Shown one piece after another: positions 10,525 to 20,655 of a DNA stretch of 64,000 nt (position 1 is the first letter of the stretch; every line of letters starts with the position of its first letter). Below the pieces are notes generated by a model, which ran no database searches, was not told where the DNA came from, and saw nothing but the letters and a program-made list of their open reading frames with translations. The DNA lies in NCBI GenBank assembly GCA_963978905.1, contig OZ022257.1:37291416-37355415 (forward strand), given 5' to 3'. The DNA comes from Trichostrongylus colubriformis (Eukaryota; Nematoda; Chromadorea; Rhabditida; Trichostrongylidae). Position numbers and translations under genes: made by a program.

Positions 10525-12605
10525 CGTGGTGATCCGTGACCACACCCCTTCCTTTGAAACAGGTTCAACCTTTTTTGTTCAACACAGACGTAGGGCTCAA
10601 TTGTAGTTGCTGTCTCACAGTATAGGATCTACTTCCAGTGATTACTCATGACCATAAGAGCTGTGGTCTTCTATTGAAATCAGCTGAGAAAGTGGTGGAC
10701 TGACACGTCTCTCACTTTCTTAGTTGCAATGATGCACACTCAGGCTGTCGTGGAGTGCATAAAAGTGTCAGACTCACGGTGCAACTTTCTAGAGCAGAAA
10801 CCCTGAAAAGCCAAGAGGAACTCACTGTAAACTTGTAGTATGGAAGCTGATTCATGGGCGACAGCTTTGGTCTCGTACGGGGCTCGATCTCACACTCTTC
10901 TTTCCGGACAGATGAGCTAACCCATCTCCACTGACACGCTATAAGTGGGAGTGCTGAGAAGCTATGGCCTCTGTAGTGTAATGGATTGGCACACGACCAG
11001 AGCTTTTGCCCATAGCTCGCATCCTTGAAGAAACTTTCACATCCTAACCTGCAGAAAATCGGCAGCTATTAAAAATGAAAAACAAAGCGGTCAAAATCAC
11101 ACTAACTATTGAGTAGTACTGTATCAAGAATGATGTTGGATCCACCTGCGCGTTTGCTTTAGATCAGAGAAAATTTGAAATACTGGCCACCCTTTCTTTT
11201 CCAGCCGAAGCGCGACAGCGTCGAAAGAAAGTGCTTGTATTAGATGTTAGAGAACAGTGGAAGTAGATAACGTCGTATATGTCGTTATAATGCTCGACAG
11301 TTGTTGCTATCTCGTCTATCTGTTGCTGTTGTTGTTGTTGTTGTTGTCTCTGTTGCTATCTCAACCGATATGAGCGTAGTTCCCATTCGCATAACACATT
11401 ACAAATCATACCAGTGTAGTTTATAGTACTGGCTGGCTTCCTAGTGTAGACGAAAGTTAGTTTTGTGCTAGCAAGTGCTAGGGTCCGTTACATACAGCAC
11501 TGCTACGCCTCTTCCCGTCCACGTCCAGTTATGCTCTGGAATTCCTCATCGTGTGGGTGTCGCCACTAGTACAGTCACCTCGTAGATATGACCTCCGTAC
11601 TATGCAGCACCATGCAGTTATGTGACTTCTGATGTGCACCCTAGAAACATTGCCTAACATTGCCTGCACGCCTGGTTTTACTCCATCGGCTGCCTGCCTA
11701 TCCATGTCCGGAAAGTATCGTTGCTCATCTTGACTTCCTTCAGACGCATGCGGTACTACGAGCAGCAAGCAAACACATAAAGGATATTGCCCAGTTTATT
11801 TTGTATGGCACTTTCTATCAGTCTCTTGAGTCATTTTCTTTTCTTAACACCCTCATTTTTACATCGCATTGATATCCAGCTGCTTTAGAGTCACTGCTGG
11901 TGTTGCGAAATTCGACCACAACAGTAAGCTTCGAGTAGCCATGAAGTGCTACAATTGCAAAAATGATTGCATTTTATGTGAAAGCGAACTAAATGAAGTA
12001 AGAAGAAATAAACAGAGGATTATGAATGGATGCAACATTGCATCGGTGTCTTCTGTCCTACATCTGAGTCTTACTGGACTTGATGATATCGCTATAGGGG
12101 CTGTGTAACGTCCCTCGCCTCATCGATTGAATGCTCTATCTCCGACTTCCATTCATTCCGTTCTTTTTAGGAGTATATTGATGTTGTTAGTTGAAGTGAA
12201 TGCACTAGGATCGAGAGCTTACCCAGCGTGATGATTGAAATCTCCAAGGAATCGCGCACGGAAAAAAGTAAGTTTTTCGATAACCTTTCGATAATTTATG
12301 TTGTATTTGCTTGATAAAAGCCGCATGCAAAGCTTCACGCGGAAAAGTGATAATCCGTCTAAGATACAGCTCCTCAAAGTGGTGACCTAGACGGCGGGGC
12401 CTGAGAGTAAATGCCCGCCCCGTCGTCCGTCGCTATCGGTGACGCATAGGAGAGTAGAAAGTTGCATAAACCGTCCCACACTTGGTCTGCGACCGCAAAG
12501 GACGGCGAGGCGGCCATTAACTTCGAGGCTTCACCCTCGGCCCCACTTTGAGGAGCTATCCTAGCCAGATTCTCACTTTCCCGCGTGAAACTTTGCATGC
12601 GTCCC
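10525..12605 (+). repeat. Left arm of large inverted repeat
   Basis: This arm of about 2.08 kb is matched in reverse complement by 16513-18626. The outer limit is CGTGGTGATCC at 10525 against its complement ending at 18626. The inner limit is GCATGCGTCCC ending at 12605 against GGGACGCATGC starting at 16513. Sampled stretches differ by about one base per hundred. Length differences come from indels: an insertion of about 80 bases with a (TTG)n run in this arm near 11250-11350, and one of about 75-80 bases in the other arm near 17380-17465. Within the arm are tRNA-like fragments (about 10860-11030), open frames of no known function, and most of a palindromic MITE (from 12248). Confidence 0.92.
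11869..12108 (+). other. Unassigned open frame with a CX2C...CX2C cluster, duplicated in both arms
   Basis: The frame has in-frame ATGs and contains MKCYNCKNDCILC followed by a basic stretch (EVRRNKQRIMNGC). The identical frame is in the other arm at 17009-17248 (-). The Cys spacing loosely recalls the second zinc finger of nuclear receptors, but residues do not align well enough to call it. Identity between arms reflects recent duplication rather than selection. It may be an exon remnant or chance. Confidence 0.2.
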
Positions 12606-12666
12606 TTTAAACAAATACAACATAAATATATAAGCAAAAGAAAACCATTTTTCCGTGCACTATCCC
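12248..12666. mobile_element. Palindromic MITE, copy 1
   Basis: Ends resemble GGAATCGCGCACGGAAAA and its complement. Both flanks share ATGTTGTATTTG...GCATGCAAAG(C/T)TTCACGCGG in inverted order, followed by AGGAGCTNT...AAGTGG blocks and GC-rich inner arms. A better preserved relative is at 49005-49435. The inner boundary of the large inverted repeat (12605) falls inside this element. Confidence 0.75.
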
Positions 12667-13444
12667 TTTGAGCAATAATAGCGTTTTGTTTCTTTATTTC
12701 GGACTTGCCTAGGATGACATGGGTGAACTAGAAGAGCTATGAGCGTGAACGAACGGCTTCATAGTGCATTTGTCTTTTTGACTGTTGAACATCAGCAGTG
12801 CATGTCGCCATCTAATCTTTACTAGATTGTCACCTCTTTTCAAGCATCACCTATAATGAACATCAACACTAAGACTTCTTGTTTTTGAAGATCAACAGTG
12901 CCCTTTTTGCTTTTCCCCATCTTTCACTTATACATTCATGTCAAGCGGCTGCAGGTGTGAAAGTCTATTTGATTAGAAGCAGAAAGATATAACTTGATAC
13001 TAGTCGTGGAGGCTGTTGAGCAGAGAAGAGAAGAGAAAAACCTGGTAAAGTGGAGACTTCAAGAGACAAAGGGATTCCATGTTGTGCAAATTCATAAGGT
13101 TATTATAATCAAGCCCATGTGAAAGGAGCTTTCATTCCGAATGCTCGGTTTGGGTCAGATTCCTTTGATTTTACATAACCTCAAAAAGTGCACATAATTT
13201 TGCAACATGCGGCAAAGTTCTTCTTGGAATGAATAGCTGTTCATCTCTGATATATCCCGACTCCGGCGAACGTCATGAAGACTCCTTTTGCGGATACGAA
13301 GAGGTCTTACTGTGTTTACATACTTTCCCTGCATTATTCCGCGTACATGATTGAAGAACACCTTAACTTGAATGCCTCGTTGTCATTGGGATCTTAATTT
13401 CTTTCCAGAACGTTTTCCGCTTACACCTTATGTTGTTTATATTA
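12667..13444. other. Upstream region of the poly-Cys peptide gene
   Basis: No repeat or gene was recognised. It presumably contains the promoter of the gene at 13465. No clear TATA box could be assigned. Confidence 0.4.
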
Positions 13445-13461
13445 TCTGTTCCATTTTGCAG
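13445..13461 (+). promoter_or_regulatory. Putative spliced-leader trans-splice acceptor
   Basis: The pyrimidine-rich stretch TCTGTTCCATTTTGCAG ends three bases before the ATG at 13465. The three other family genes have the same arrangement. Confidence 0.6.
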
Positions 13462-13464
13462 AAA

Positions 13465-13921
13465 ATGAATTTTACTCTGATCAGCAATCTTATTTGTCTT
13501 CTCTGCCTATACACTGTCAGTGCAGGCAGCACTTCTTCAGCGGTCAGGATCTCGAGAGCTACTTTGAGCAGTGACTCTTTAGTTGGAAAGGTTGCCACAT
13601 TACGCCAAAGTGGCTCAAAAGGAGAGACAGTTCCAAATTTCAAAATGGCAGCCAGGTTAGTGTACGCCACACAGAAGGGACGACACTGTAGCACTGTTTA
13701 TTCTAATATTTTATAGGCAACTTCGTGTTAAACGTCAGTGGAAATGGAGGAGACGATCCAATCGCTGCCGCAGGTCTATCAGAGAGAAGAGACAGTTCTT
13801 TCCAGGAATGATGAATCCGTTCTTTGGTGGCGGCATGGGTATGGGTGGTGGATTCATGGATCCATATATGATGGGTGGTGGTTACGGTGGTGGAATGTGC
13901 TGTTGTTGTTGTTGCTGTTGA
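13465..13921 (+). CDS. Secreted Gly-rich peptide precursor with poly-Cys C-terminus
   Basis: Two exons, 13465-13655 and 13717-13921, are joined across a 61-bp intron (CAG|GTTAGT ... TTATAG|G, phase 2), giving 131 residues. Residues 1-20 form a signal peptide (hydrophobic, ending TVSA). A propeptide follows. Two dibasic sites precede Gln: KR at 69-70 and KR at 88-89. Between them lies the strongly basic QWKWRRRSNRCRRSIRE. After the second site comes QFFPGMMNPFFGGG and a Gly/Met-rich tail (GGGMGMGGGFMDPYMMGGGY), ending in seven consecutive Cys. The intron position and KR|Q junction match the three paralogues in this window, which instead end in GWGR. The likely product is a set of secreted peptides of the antimicrobial or neuropeptide-like class. 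The role of the Cys run (disulfide or metal binding) is inference. The gene sits in the spacer of the large inverted repeat. Confidence 0.75.
13656..13716 (+). other. Intron of the poly-Cys peptide gene
   Basis: 61 bp, GTTAGT donor, TTATAG acceptor, phase 2, typical nematode size. Confidence 0.7.
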
Positions 13922-15455
13922 GTTGCTTTATAAGAAATGACTTTCACAACATGACATCGACGAACAGGGTGGTCCAGAAATACTGCAACATTATTCTCAT
14001 CAATATATATTATTTCAAATCATTACACATGAACTTTTCAAACCTTCACATATAGTATAGCCTATTCGATTTGTCCTCCTTTAGCAAAAGTTATCCCCTC
14101 TGAACACCTCATAAGGCTTGCATGGCCCCCGGTTCTTTTTTCATACTTTGCTGAGAAAAACTTAGGCCCTTCGTGTGGGCGCGTCGACTAGTGGACTTTC
14201 CATCAAAGATGTAGAAAGTCTAAGAAAACCGTGGTCGCTTTCCCATGCATCTGCAACTACTGTGGCTCATTCGCTTAGACACAGTTTTCTCGAGACTGCA
14301 AGCAGCAGATCCCATGAGAAGGTGGCACTGAGAACGAGACCCTTTCTGTCGTACCTCTCGATTTTTGGAGCAATACAAATTCAGTACTTGTGCTTTATTC
14401 ACGAGTACTTCCCAACTAGCTTTGTGGGGGAACAGCTCTTCTTTCTGAGGATGGATGCGCACCATGGGAAAGCGTGAAGGAAAGTGAACAGCAAACTACG
14501 AAATTCAGAAGGTTCACTCAGAAGAAGAATATGTAAAGCATACCTTCTCTGCACTTGAATAACTGCTGCAAAAGTTGCATGTATTTTTTGCGCATTTATC
14601 GACCACCTTGTAGCCACTTGAACGCTGTACCCTATTAGAATCATTACTTGCATCAGTTTGTATGCCTCACGCAGCTACCCTCAGTGCTGTAGTATTGTGC
14701 ACTGTGGGACGATTGATACTGGCTAATCAGCATCGGTTGGATTTAGTGAACTGGTGCGCATTCAGTTGATGCCGAGGAGAGGTGACCGACTCTTCACGGG
14801 ATGGAAAGCATAACTGGTCGTGCGTGCACGTTTTATTCAACTGTGGCTCTTCTTCACGTGACATCGATTCTTTGAGTTGGAGGTCTCAGATGTGAATTTC
14901 AATAGTGGCTGAGAAGGCTTAGTGAACTTGGCCTGCTAATGCATTGTAATAATGAATGTAATGTGATTAAAAATTTACTTATATTACCATCTACATTTCT
15001 TGTCACTATTTCCTGCGCTTCTCAAAGCGGAAGGAGTCACACATGTCACCATCGATCGACACTGGCCAAGCTCATTTGCCAAGTCTGAAGCGCAGTAGTG
15101 TGACAACCAAACGTGTATCTACGACAACGTGGTAATTCACCACTATCTCCCTCGCCTCCATAGAAAATCGTACTATGTTTGGATAATTCACTCTTGCCTG
15201 GAAATTTGTTGCTATTTATAATGGGGTAACAGTAAAATTTATCCACTGAGGGCCTACTTATCGGCCTACAATGGCGCTTTGGCACATAATCTTACTCGTT
15301 GACGAATAACATGCCCAATCCATTAACCATCTCACGAATATCCATATGATACCCTTTCTTTATTCATTTATGAAAAGCTACACGAGTTAGTAGGAAAAGA
15401 AGAAGAAGAAGGGGGGGGGGGTACCTTTCATATTATTGCTAACTGTAACTCAACC
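13922..15455. other. 3' flank and unassigned DNA
   Basis: Contains the 3' flank of the peptide gene. No AATAAA lies close to the stop. Several short frames show no domain. A poly-G tract is near 15412-15421. Confidence 0.4.
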
Positions 15456-15469
15456 TACTGCAGGTGAAA

Positions 15470-15556
15470 ATGCAAAGCTTAATTTGGCTTGGTGATGTTG
15501 CACACAGAATGTTAATCAACCTTCTTCTAGTTCAGGCCTTGGCCCTAGCTTTGAAC
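15470..15556 (+). CDS. Possible orphan signal-peptide exon
   Basis: CTACTGCAG ends six bases before an ATG. The ATG opens a 29-codon exon with a basic/hydrophobic leader (MLINLLLVQALALALN at its end), stopping at a good donor, AAC|GTAAGT. This is the layout of the first exons of the peptide genes, but no partner exon with a KR|Q junction was found in the next kilobase, which holds tRNA-like and RTE sequence instead. It may be a broken gene whose second exon was lost, or an exon with a distant partner. Confidence 0.3.
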
Positions 15557-15696
15557 GTAAGTGGATTCACCTCACTTTAATTATATCTTTCCATCACCCA
15601 ATAACCTAGCGAAGTGGAAAAGGCCTGGCAATAATCCGCCCCTAGTAATATTATGGAGTCGTAACAAGGACGCTGAACATTGATAACATTTGCTTG

Positions 15697-15775
15697 AGGA
15701 CAGGGATAGCCGAATTGTTGAGAACGTGGGCTCACGTCTTAACATTCAAAACCACTGGATTCGATTCCCGCTGTG
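15697..15775 (+). repeat. tRNA-like / SINE-like fragment
   Basis: TAGCCGAATTG fits the RNA polymerase III A box and GATTCGATTCC fits the B box, about 50 bases apart. A clean cloverleaf was not recognised, so this is more likely a tRNA-derived repeat than a tRNA gene. Confidence 0.35.
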
Positions 15776-15939
15776 GCTCAAGACCATGCCTTGAAAGAAA
15801 TTGCACAAATGGTAACGTTACCAGTGTCAGGCCCATGTTGACAGGGCGGCTGATGGAGAAACCTAGTCACAACAAAAATGTCGCAAAAAAAGCAGAGCTA
15901 GGACGTCGCCCTGAAGTGGCGAGCGGAACTTTCGCTCGA

Positions 15940-16500
15940 GTTCTGTAGTCATTATGCGAGGGCTAACGAGGGGTGAACGACCTCGGCTGAAGAAGTTAAA
16001 AAGGTTCGGGACTCGTGTGAGGTCGATGACTGCCAAATCGCGCAAGGTGGCTCTTTTAATAAATCCCAGGAGCATCGAAGCTCTATGCTCCCAGAAAACA
16101 TGCTGAAAAGGGGCTAAGGCAGAGAAAATAGGTGATGGCGTCATGCTCTTGTACAACGGACGAGATACCAGACGAAACGACGTAGTCATAGCTGTAGCAG
16201 AGTCACTCAAATACTGTGTCTCCGCAGCGGACAGGATCAACGACCGAATCAACGGTTTTAAGAATAGAAACCAAGGAGGGTACTGAACCATAATGATAGC
16301 GCAAGCTGGCTACTCCCAAAATGCAAAAGACTAATTCTATTTGAGCCTCGATGAAGTCATCAGTTCAGTTCCAGGAACTGACTACCTCACCGTTGCGGGA
16401 GATGTGAGCGGTCATGTCGGCAGCTATAGAAAATGTGTAGAAGACGGGGCAGGGTCGTTAGGATAAGGAATGCTGAGTAAGTGTGCTTAGCCTGACATTC
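15940..16500 (+). mobile_element. RTE-type LINE fragment, endonuclease part
   Basis: Broken plus-strand frames give EKIGDGVMLLYNGRDTRRND, VVIAVAESLKYCVSAADRI and DEVISSVPGTDYLTVAGD. These match the apurinic-type endonuclease domain of nematode RTE elements. The sequence is interrupted by stops and shifts and ends close to 16513, where the right arm of the inverted repeat begins. Confidence 0.75.
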
Positions 16501-17008
16501 TAGTCATGTGATGGGACGCATGCAAAGTTTCACGCGGGAAAGTGAGAATCTGGCTAGGATAGCTCCTCAAAGTGGGGCCGAGGGTGAAGCCTCGAAGTTA
16601 ATGGCCGCCTCGCCGTCCTTTGCGGTCGCAGACCAAGTGTGGGACGGTTTATGCAACTTTCTACTCTCCTATGCGTCACCGATAGCGACGGACGACGGGG
16701 CGGGCATTTACTCTCAGGCCCCGCCGTCTAGGTCACCACTTTGAGGAGCTGTATCTTAGACGGATTATCACTTTTCCGCGTGAAGCTTTGCATGCGGCTT
16801 TTATCAAGCAAATACAACATAAATTATCGAAAGGTTATCGAAAAACTTACTTTTTTCCGTGCGCGATTCCTGGAGGTTTCAATCATCACGCTGGGTAAGC
16901 TCTCGATCCTAGTGCATTCACTTCAACTAACAACATCAATATACTCCTAAAAAGAACGGAATGAATGGAAGTCGGAGATAGAGCATTCAATCGATGAGGC
17001 GAGGGACG

Positions 17009-17248
17009 TTACACAGCCCCTATAGCGATATCATCAAGTCCAGTAAGACTCAGATGTAGGACAGAAGACACCGATGCAATGTTGCATCCATTCATAATCC
17101 TCTGTTTATTTCTTCTTACTTCATTTAGTTCGCTTTCACATAAAATGCAATCATTTTTGCAATTGTAGCACTTCATGGCTACTCGAAGCTTGCTGTTGTG
17201 GTCGAATTTCGCAACACCAGCAGTGACTCTAAAGCAGCTGGATATCAA
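17009..17248 (-). other. Second copy of the CX2C...CX2C open frame
   Basis: Translation is identical to that of 11869-12108, in the right arm of the inverted repeat. Confidence 0.2.
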
Positions 17249-18091
17249 TGCGATGTAAAAATGAGGGTGTTAAGAAAAGAAAATGACTCAAGAAACTGAT
17301 AGAAAGTGCCATACAAAATAAACTGGGCAATATCCTTTATGTGTTTGCTTGCTGCTCGTAGTGCCGCATGCGTCTGAAGGAAGTTGATGGAAGTTGGGCG
17401 GAATAACACCAACGCCATATCCACGGGCTGATAAATAGATAAACTGAAGAAATTGATCTGCTCAAGATGAGCAACGATACTTTCCGGACATGGATAGGCA
17501 GGCAGCCGATGGAGTAAAACCAGGCGTGCAGGCAATGTTAGGCAATGTTTCTAGGGTGCACATCAGAAGTCACATAACTGCATGGTGCTGCATAGTACGG
17601 AGGTCATATCTACGAGGTGACTGTACTAGTGCGACACCCACACGATGAGGAATTCCAGAGCATAACTGGACGTGGACGGGAAGAGGCGTAGCAGTGCTGT
17701 ATGTAACGGACTCTAGCACTTGCTAGCACAAAACTAACTTTCGTCTACACTAGGAAGCCAGCCAGTACTATAAACTACACTGGTATGATTTGTAATGTGT
17801 TATGCGAATGGGAACTACGCTCATATCGGTTGAGACGAGAATCTACTTCCACTGTTCTGTAACATCTAATACAAGCACTTTCTTTCGACGCTGTCGCGCT
17901 TCGGCTGGAAAAGAAAGGGTGGCCAGTATTTCGAATTTTCTCTGATCTAAAGCAAACGCGCAGGTGGATCCAACATCATTCTTGATACAGTACTACTCAA
18001 TAGTTAGTGTGATTTTGACCGCTTTGTTTTTCATTTTTGATAGCTGCCGATTTTCTGCAGGTTAGGATGTGAAAGTTTCTTTGAGGATGCT

Positions 18092-18300
18092 GAGCTATGG
18101 GCAAAAGCTCTGGTCGTGAACAAGACTCGAAATCTTACTCCATGCTTTCCGGGCATGTGTGCCAATCCATTACACTACAGAGGCCATAGCTTCTCAGCAC
18201 TCCCACTTATAGCGTGTCAGTGGAGATGGGTTAGCTCATCTGTCCGGAAAGAAGAGTGTGAGATCGAGCCCCGTCCGAGACCAAAGCTGTCGCCCATGAA
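18092..18300. repeat. tRNA-like fragments in the right arm
   Basis: CCATGCTTTCCGGGCATGTGTGCCAATCC (18143-18171 region) and TAGCTCATCTGTCCGG...GATCGAGCCCC (18233-18276 region) look like two tRNA-derived pieces with A-box and B-box-like blocks. The left arm carries the same pieces, and a related copy is at 19437-19535. Confidence 0.4.
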
Positions 18301-18626
18301 TCAGCTTCCATACCACAAGTTTACAGTGAGTTCCTCTTGGCTTTTCAGGGTTTCTGCTCTAGAAAGTTGCACCGTGAGTCTGACACTTTTATGCACTCCA
18401 CGACAGCCTGAGTGTGCATCATTGCAACTAAGAAAGTGAGAGACGTGTCAGTCCACCACTTTCTCAGCTGATTTCAATAGAAGACCACAGCTCTTATGGT
18501 CATGAGTAATCACTGGAAGTAGATCCTATACTGTGAGACAGCAACTACACATGAGCCCTACGTCTGTGTTGAACAAAAAAGGTTGAACCTGTTCCAAAGG
18601 AAGGGGTGTGGTCATGGATCACCACG

Positions 18627-20029
18627 TAGTAAGCTGGAGCTTGACACTGAAAAAATTTTTTTCGTCGAAGTTGCGAGATCTTCCCATGAATCTTGAAAAA
18701 TGATCTTTTGCATCTGTTACGCTTTCGGTACGCATCTTCTGTTATCAGAAGACCAGTGAGAGGGTGGTTGGCCTTGGGTGGCCTCGTTGGAGATGCGCCA
18801 TGCATGAGGTTTCCCTTCCCTCGGTGAATACGAACGCTTTTACGGTATGCATAGTGGCTCGCTGGCACCAGATCACGTACTTGCAATCGTAGTAAGATAT
18901 GGAAGAAGTTCATATCAGCTAATTTTTCCTTTTCATCCCATAGTTTCTGGAGTGTTGATCCACGGTGGTGCCCTGGATAGATATCGCTTTCCACGGTTAA
19001 TCAGTGAATTTTGAAGGTGTCTCTGTACGTGGCGAAAGGATTATTGGCATTGGCCAGCGTCGTTGTGGATCGCGCCACGCATGATTCTCCATAATGTACA
19101 TGTTAAATTAATTTCGAGTTCGAAACCAGTTAGTCAGTTTCAGCACATCTCCCCTTTTACACTTTGGACCCTCAGCCGAAAAATTTCGTTGATCACTGCC
19201 TACCTCAACGATTACAACCCCCCTCCCAGTGGACCAGACTCTCCCTATCGAGGGTTCCTTGACGGAGGCTTGACCTTGGTTGAGAGTGCGGTATGTGTGT
19301 TGAACGTCTGTATGTTTTGCTGCGTGTACAAAAGTGTGCAAACAACGCCACAAACCGTAACTACGTGTTATACCTGTAAAAAGGCTTTTGGGTCATGGGG
19401 TTGTTAAAAGTACTACGTTTTTCACAAGTATGCTGAGTTATGGGCAAAATCTTCGGTGCCGGACGGGACTCGAGCCCACACTCCATGCTTTCCGGGCATA
19501 TGTGCTAATCCATAGTGCTGTGCTAGTGTAATGGACAACCTAATGAATAACACCTGAACAACTTGTACTTGTAATTACTTGTAATTAGTCAATTAATTTA
19601 TGCAATTACTGTATCTCATCGAAGATTGAAGTATGTGTACCGTTTTTGAATCGTAATTAAACATCTGTTAATTTTAGGAACGGTGTTTGTTAATCTGCGC
19701 AAAGTTCTACTTTTGCTAGCATCTGATTCGAAACAGAAACGAAAATTCAGCAGATGCAATTGTGCTACAGCTTGCTAAGCCTGACGTGAAATTGCGGACC
19801 AACAACATATTCCGCGTCAAAGCGTCTCTGTCCCAAAGATTCTTGGAGAATATTCCTGCGGATCACTCTACACGTTCTGCGACTATTTTCAGCTATTGCA
19901 CCCGAGTTTTTTGAACTGACTGAGGGAATGAGGTTCGTGTAGGGGTGCTGACATATAATTACTCATTTTCATAAGACCAATAATGAAGTGCAGTGTTATA
20001 GTTGTTTGTGAGACTATTGAAAGGTTTCA
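18627..20029. other. No gene recognised; tRNA-like fragment at 19437-19535
   Basis: A minus-strand frame of 149 codons (18545-18994) starts at GTG, has no in-frame ATG near its start and no recognised domain, so it is not called. At 19437-19535 a minus-strand tRNA-like unit has GGCTCGAGTCC as B box and TAGCACATATG as A-box-like block. It is related to the units in the inverted-repeat arms. Confidence 0.4.
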
Positions 20030-20655
20030 GAAGGGGTTGGAATGAAGTTCTAGTTCTTGTTGTTATTTTTGCCAGATTTTTTCGAAGTGTACTTAATGGA
20101 AATATGATGCTGCCCTTTGCTGAACTGCCGAACGGAGGTTCTAAAGGAATTCGGTCATCTATATGTATACTTAGCTTGGCTTCAGTTGTGAAATAAATTC
20201 TGAGATTTCGAAGCCTTTCAAAGGTACAATGAAATCCCATCGTTGCTTCCAGCCGAGCGGAGTTTCCGACAGAGTTTCACCCCTGTTTAGTAGCGTTTCA
20301 GGTGTATACTTTACTATAGAATGCACACTTAGGTGGTATATTTTTACCTAAGAACTGAGAGATTCCCCTTCAACCAAGGGTTTGGCAAAGAGTTGGAACG
20401 AAGTACCAGTCGCATGTTTTTATTTTTGCCAGATTTTCTTGGAGAATACTTTAATGGAAGTATGATGCTGCTCTTTGCCGAACAAAGGTTCCGAAGAAAT
20501 GTTGTCATCTGTATACTCAGCTTCAGGTCTGAAATGAACTGCAAATTCTAATACTGATACTTGCCGACCGCAGGCTGCGAAGAGTTTCAACTCTGCCTAG
20601 TAATGTTTTGGATGTATATTTTACTATAAAATGTACACTTAAGTGTAGGACCAAT
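20030..20655 (+). repeat. Two diverged tandem copies of about 310-350 bp
   Basis: Blocks recur in order. GTTGGAA(T/C)GAAGT, TTTTTGCCAGATTTT, TTAATGGAA(A/G)TATGATGCTGC, GTATAC...AGCTT and AGAGTTTCA...TTTACTATA(G/A)AATG(C/T)ACACTTA(G/A) occur at 20034-20335 and again at 20391-20645. No coding function is evident. Confidence 0.75.

Larger units (their letters stand above)
16513..18626 (-). repeat. Right arm of large inverted repeat
   Basis: Reverse-complement partner of 10525-12605. It starts inside the palindromic MITE, so the MITE is truncated here (16513-16868) while it is complete on the left side. That asymmetry suggests the right arm is the derived copy. An insertion of about 75-80 bases distinguishes it near 17380-17465, with the left-arm (TTG)n block absent. 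Confidence 0.92.

Noticed and set aside
11325..11350. TTG run read as a Cys-rich C-terminus like the poly-Cys gene
   Set aside because: No Gly-rich or KR|Q sequence upstream, and the block is a simple-repeat insertion absent from the other arm.
15697..15775. Functional tRNA gene
   Set aside because: A and B boxes are present but no proper acceptor stem or cloverleaf could be drawn. Called SINE-like instead.
18545..18994. 149-codon minus-strand open frame
   Set aside because: It starts at GTG, has no recognised domain or splice context, and its 3' part runs into the inverted-repeat arm. Not enough to call a gene.
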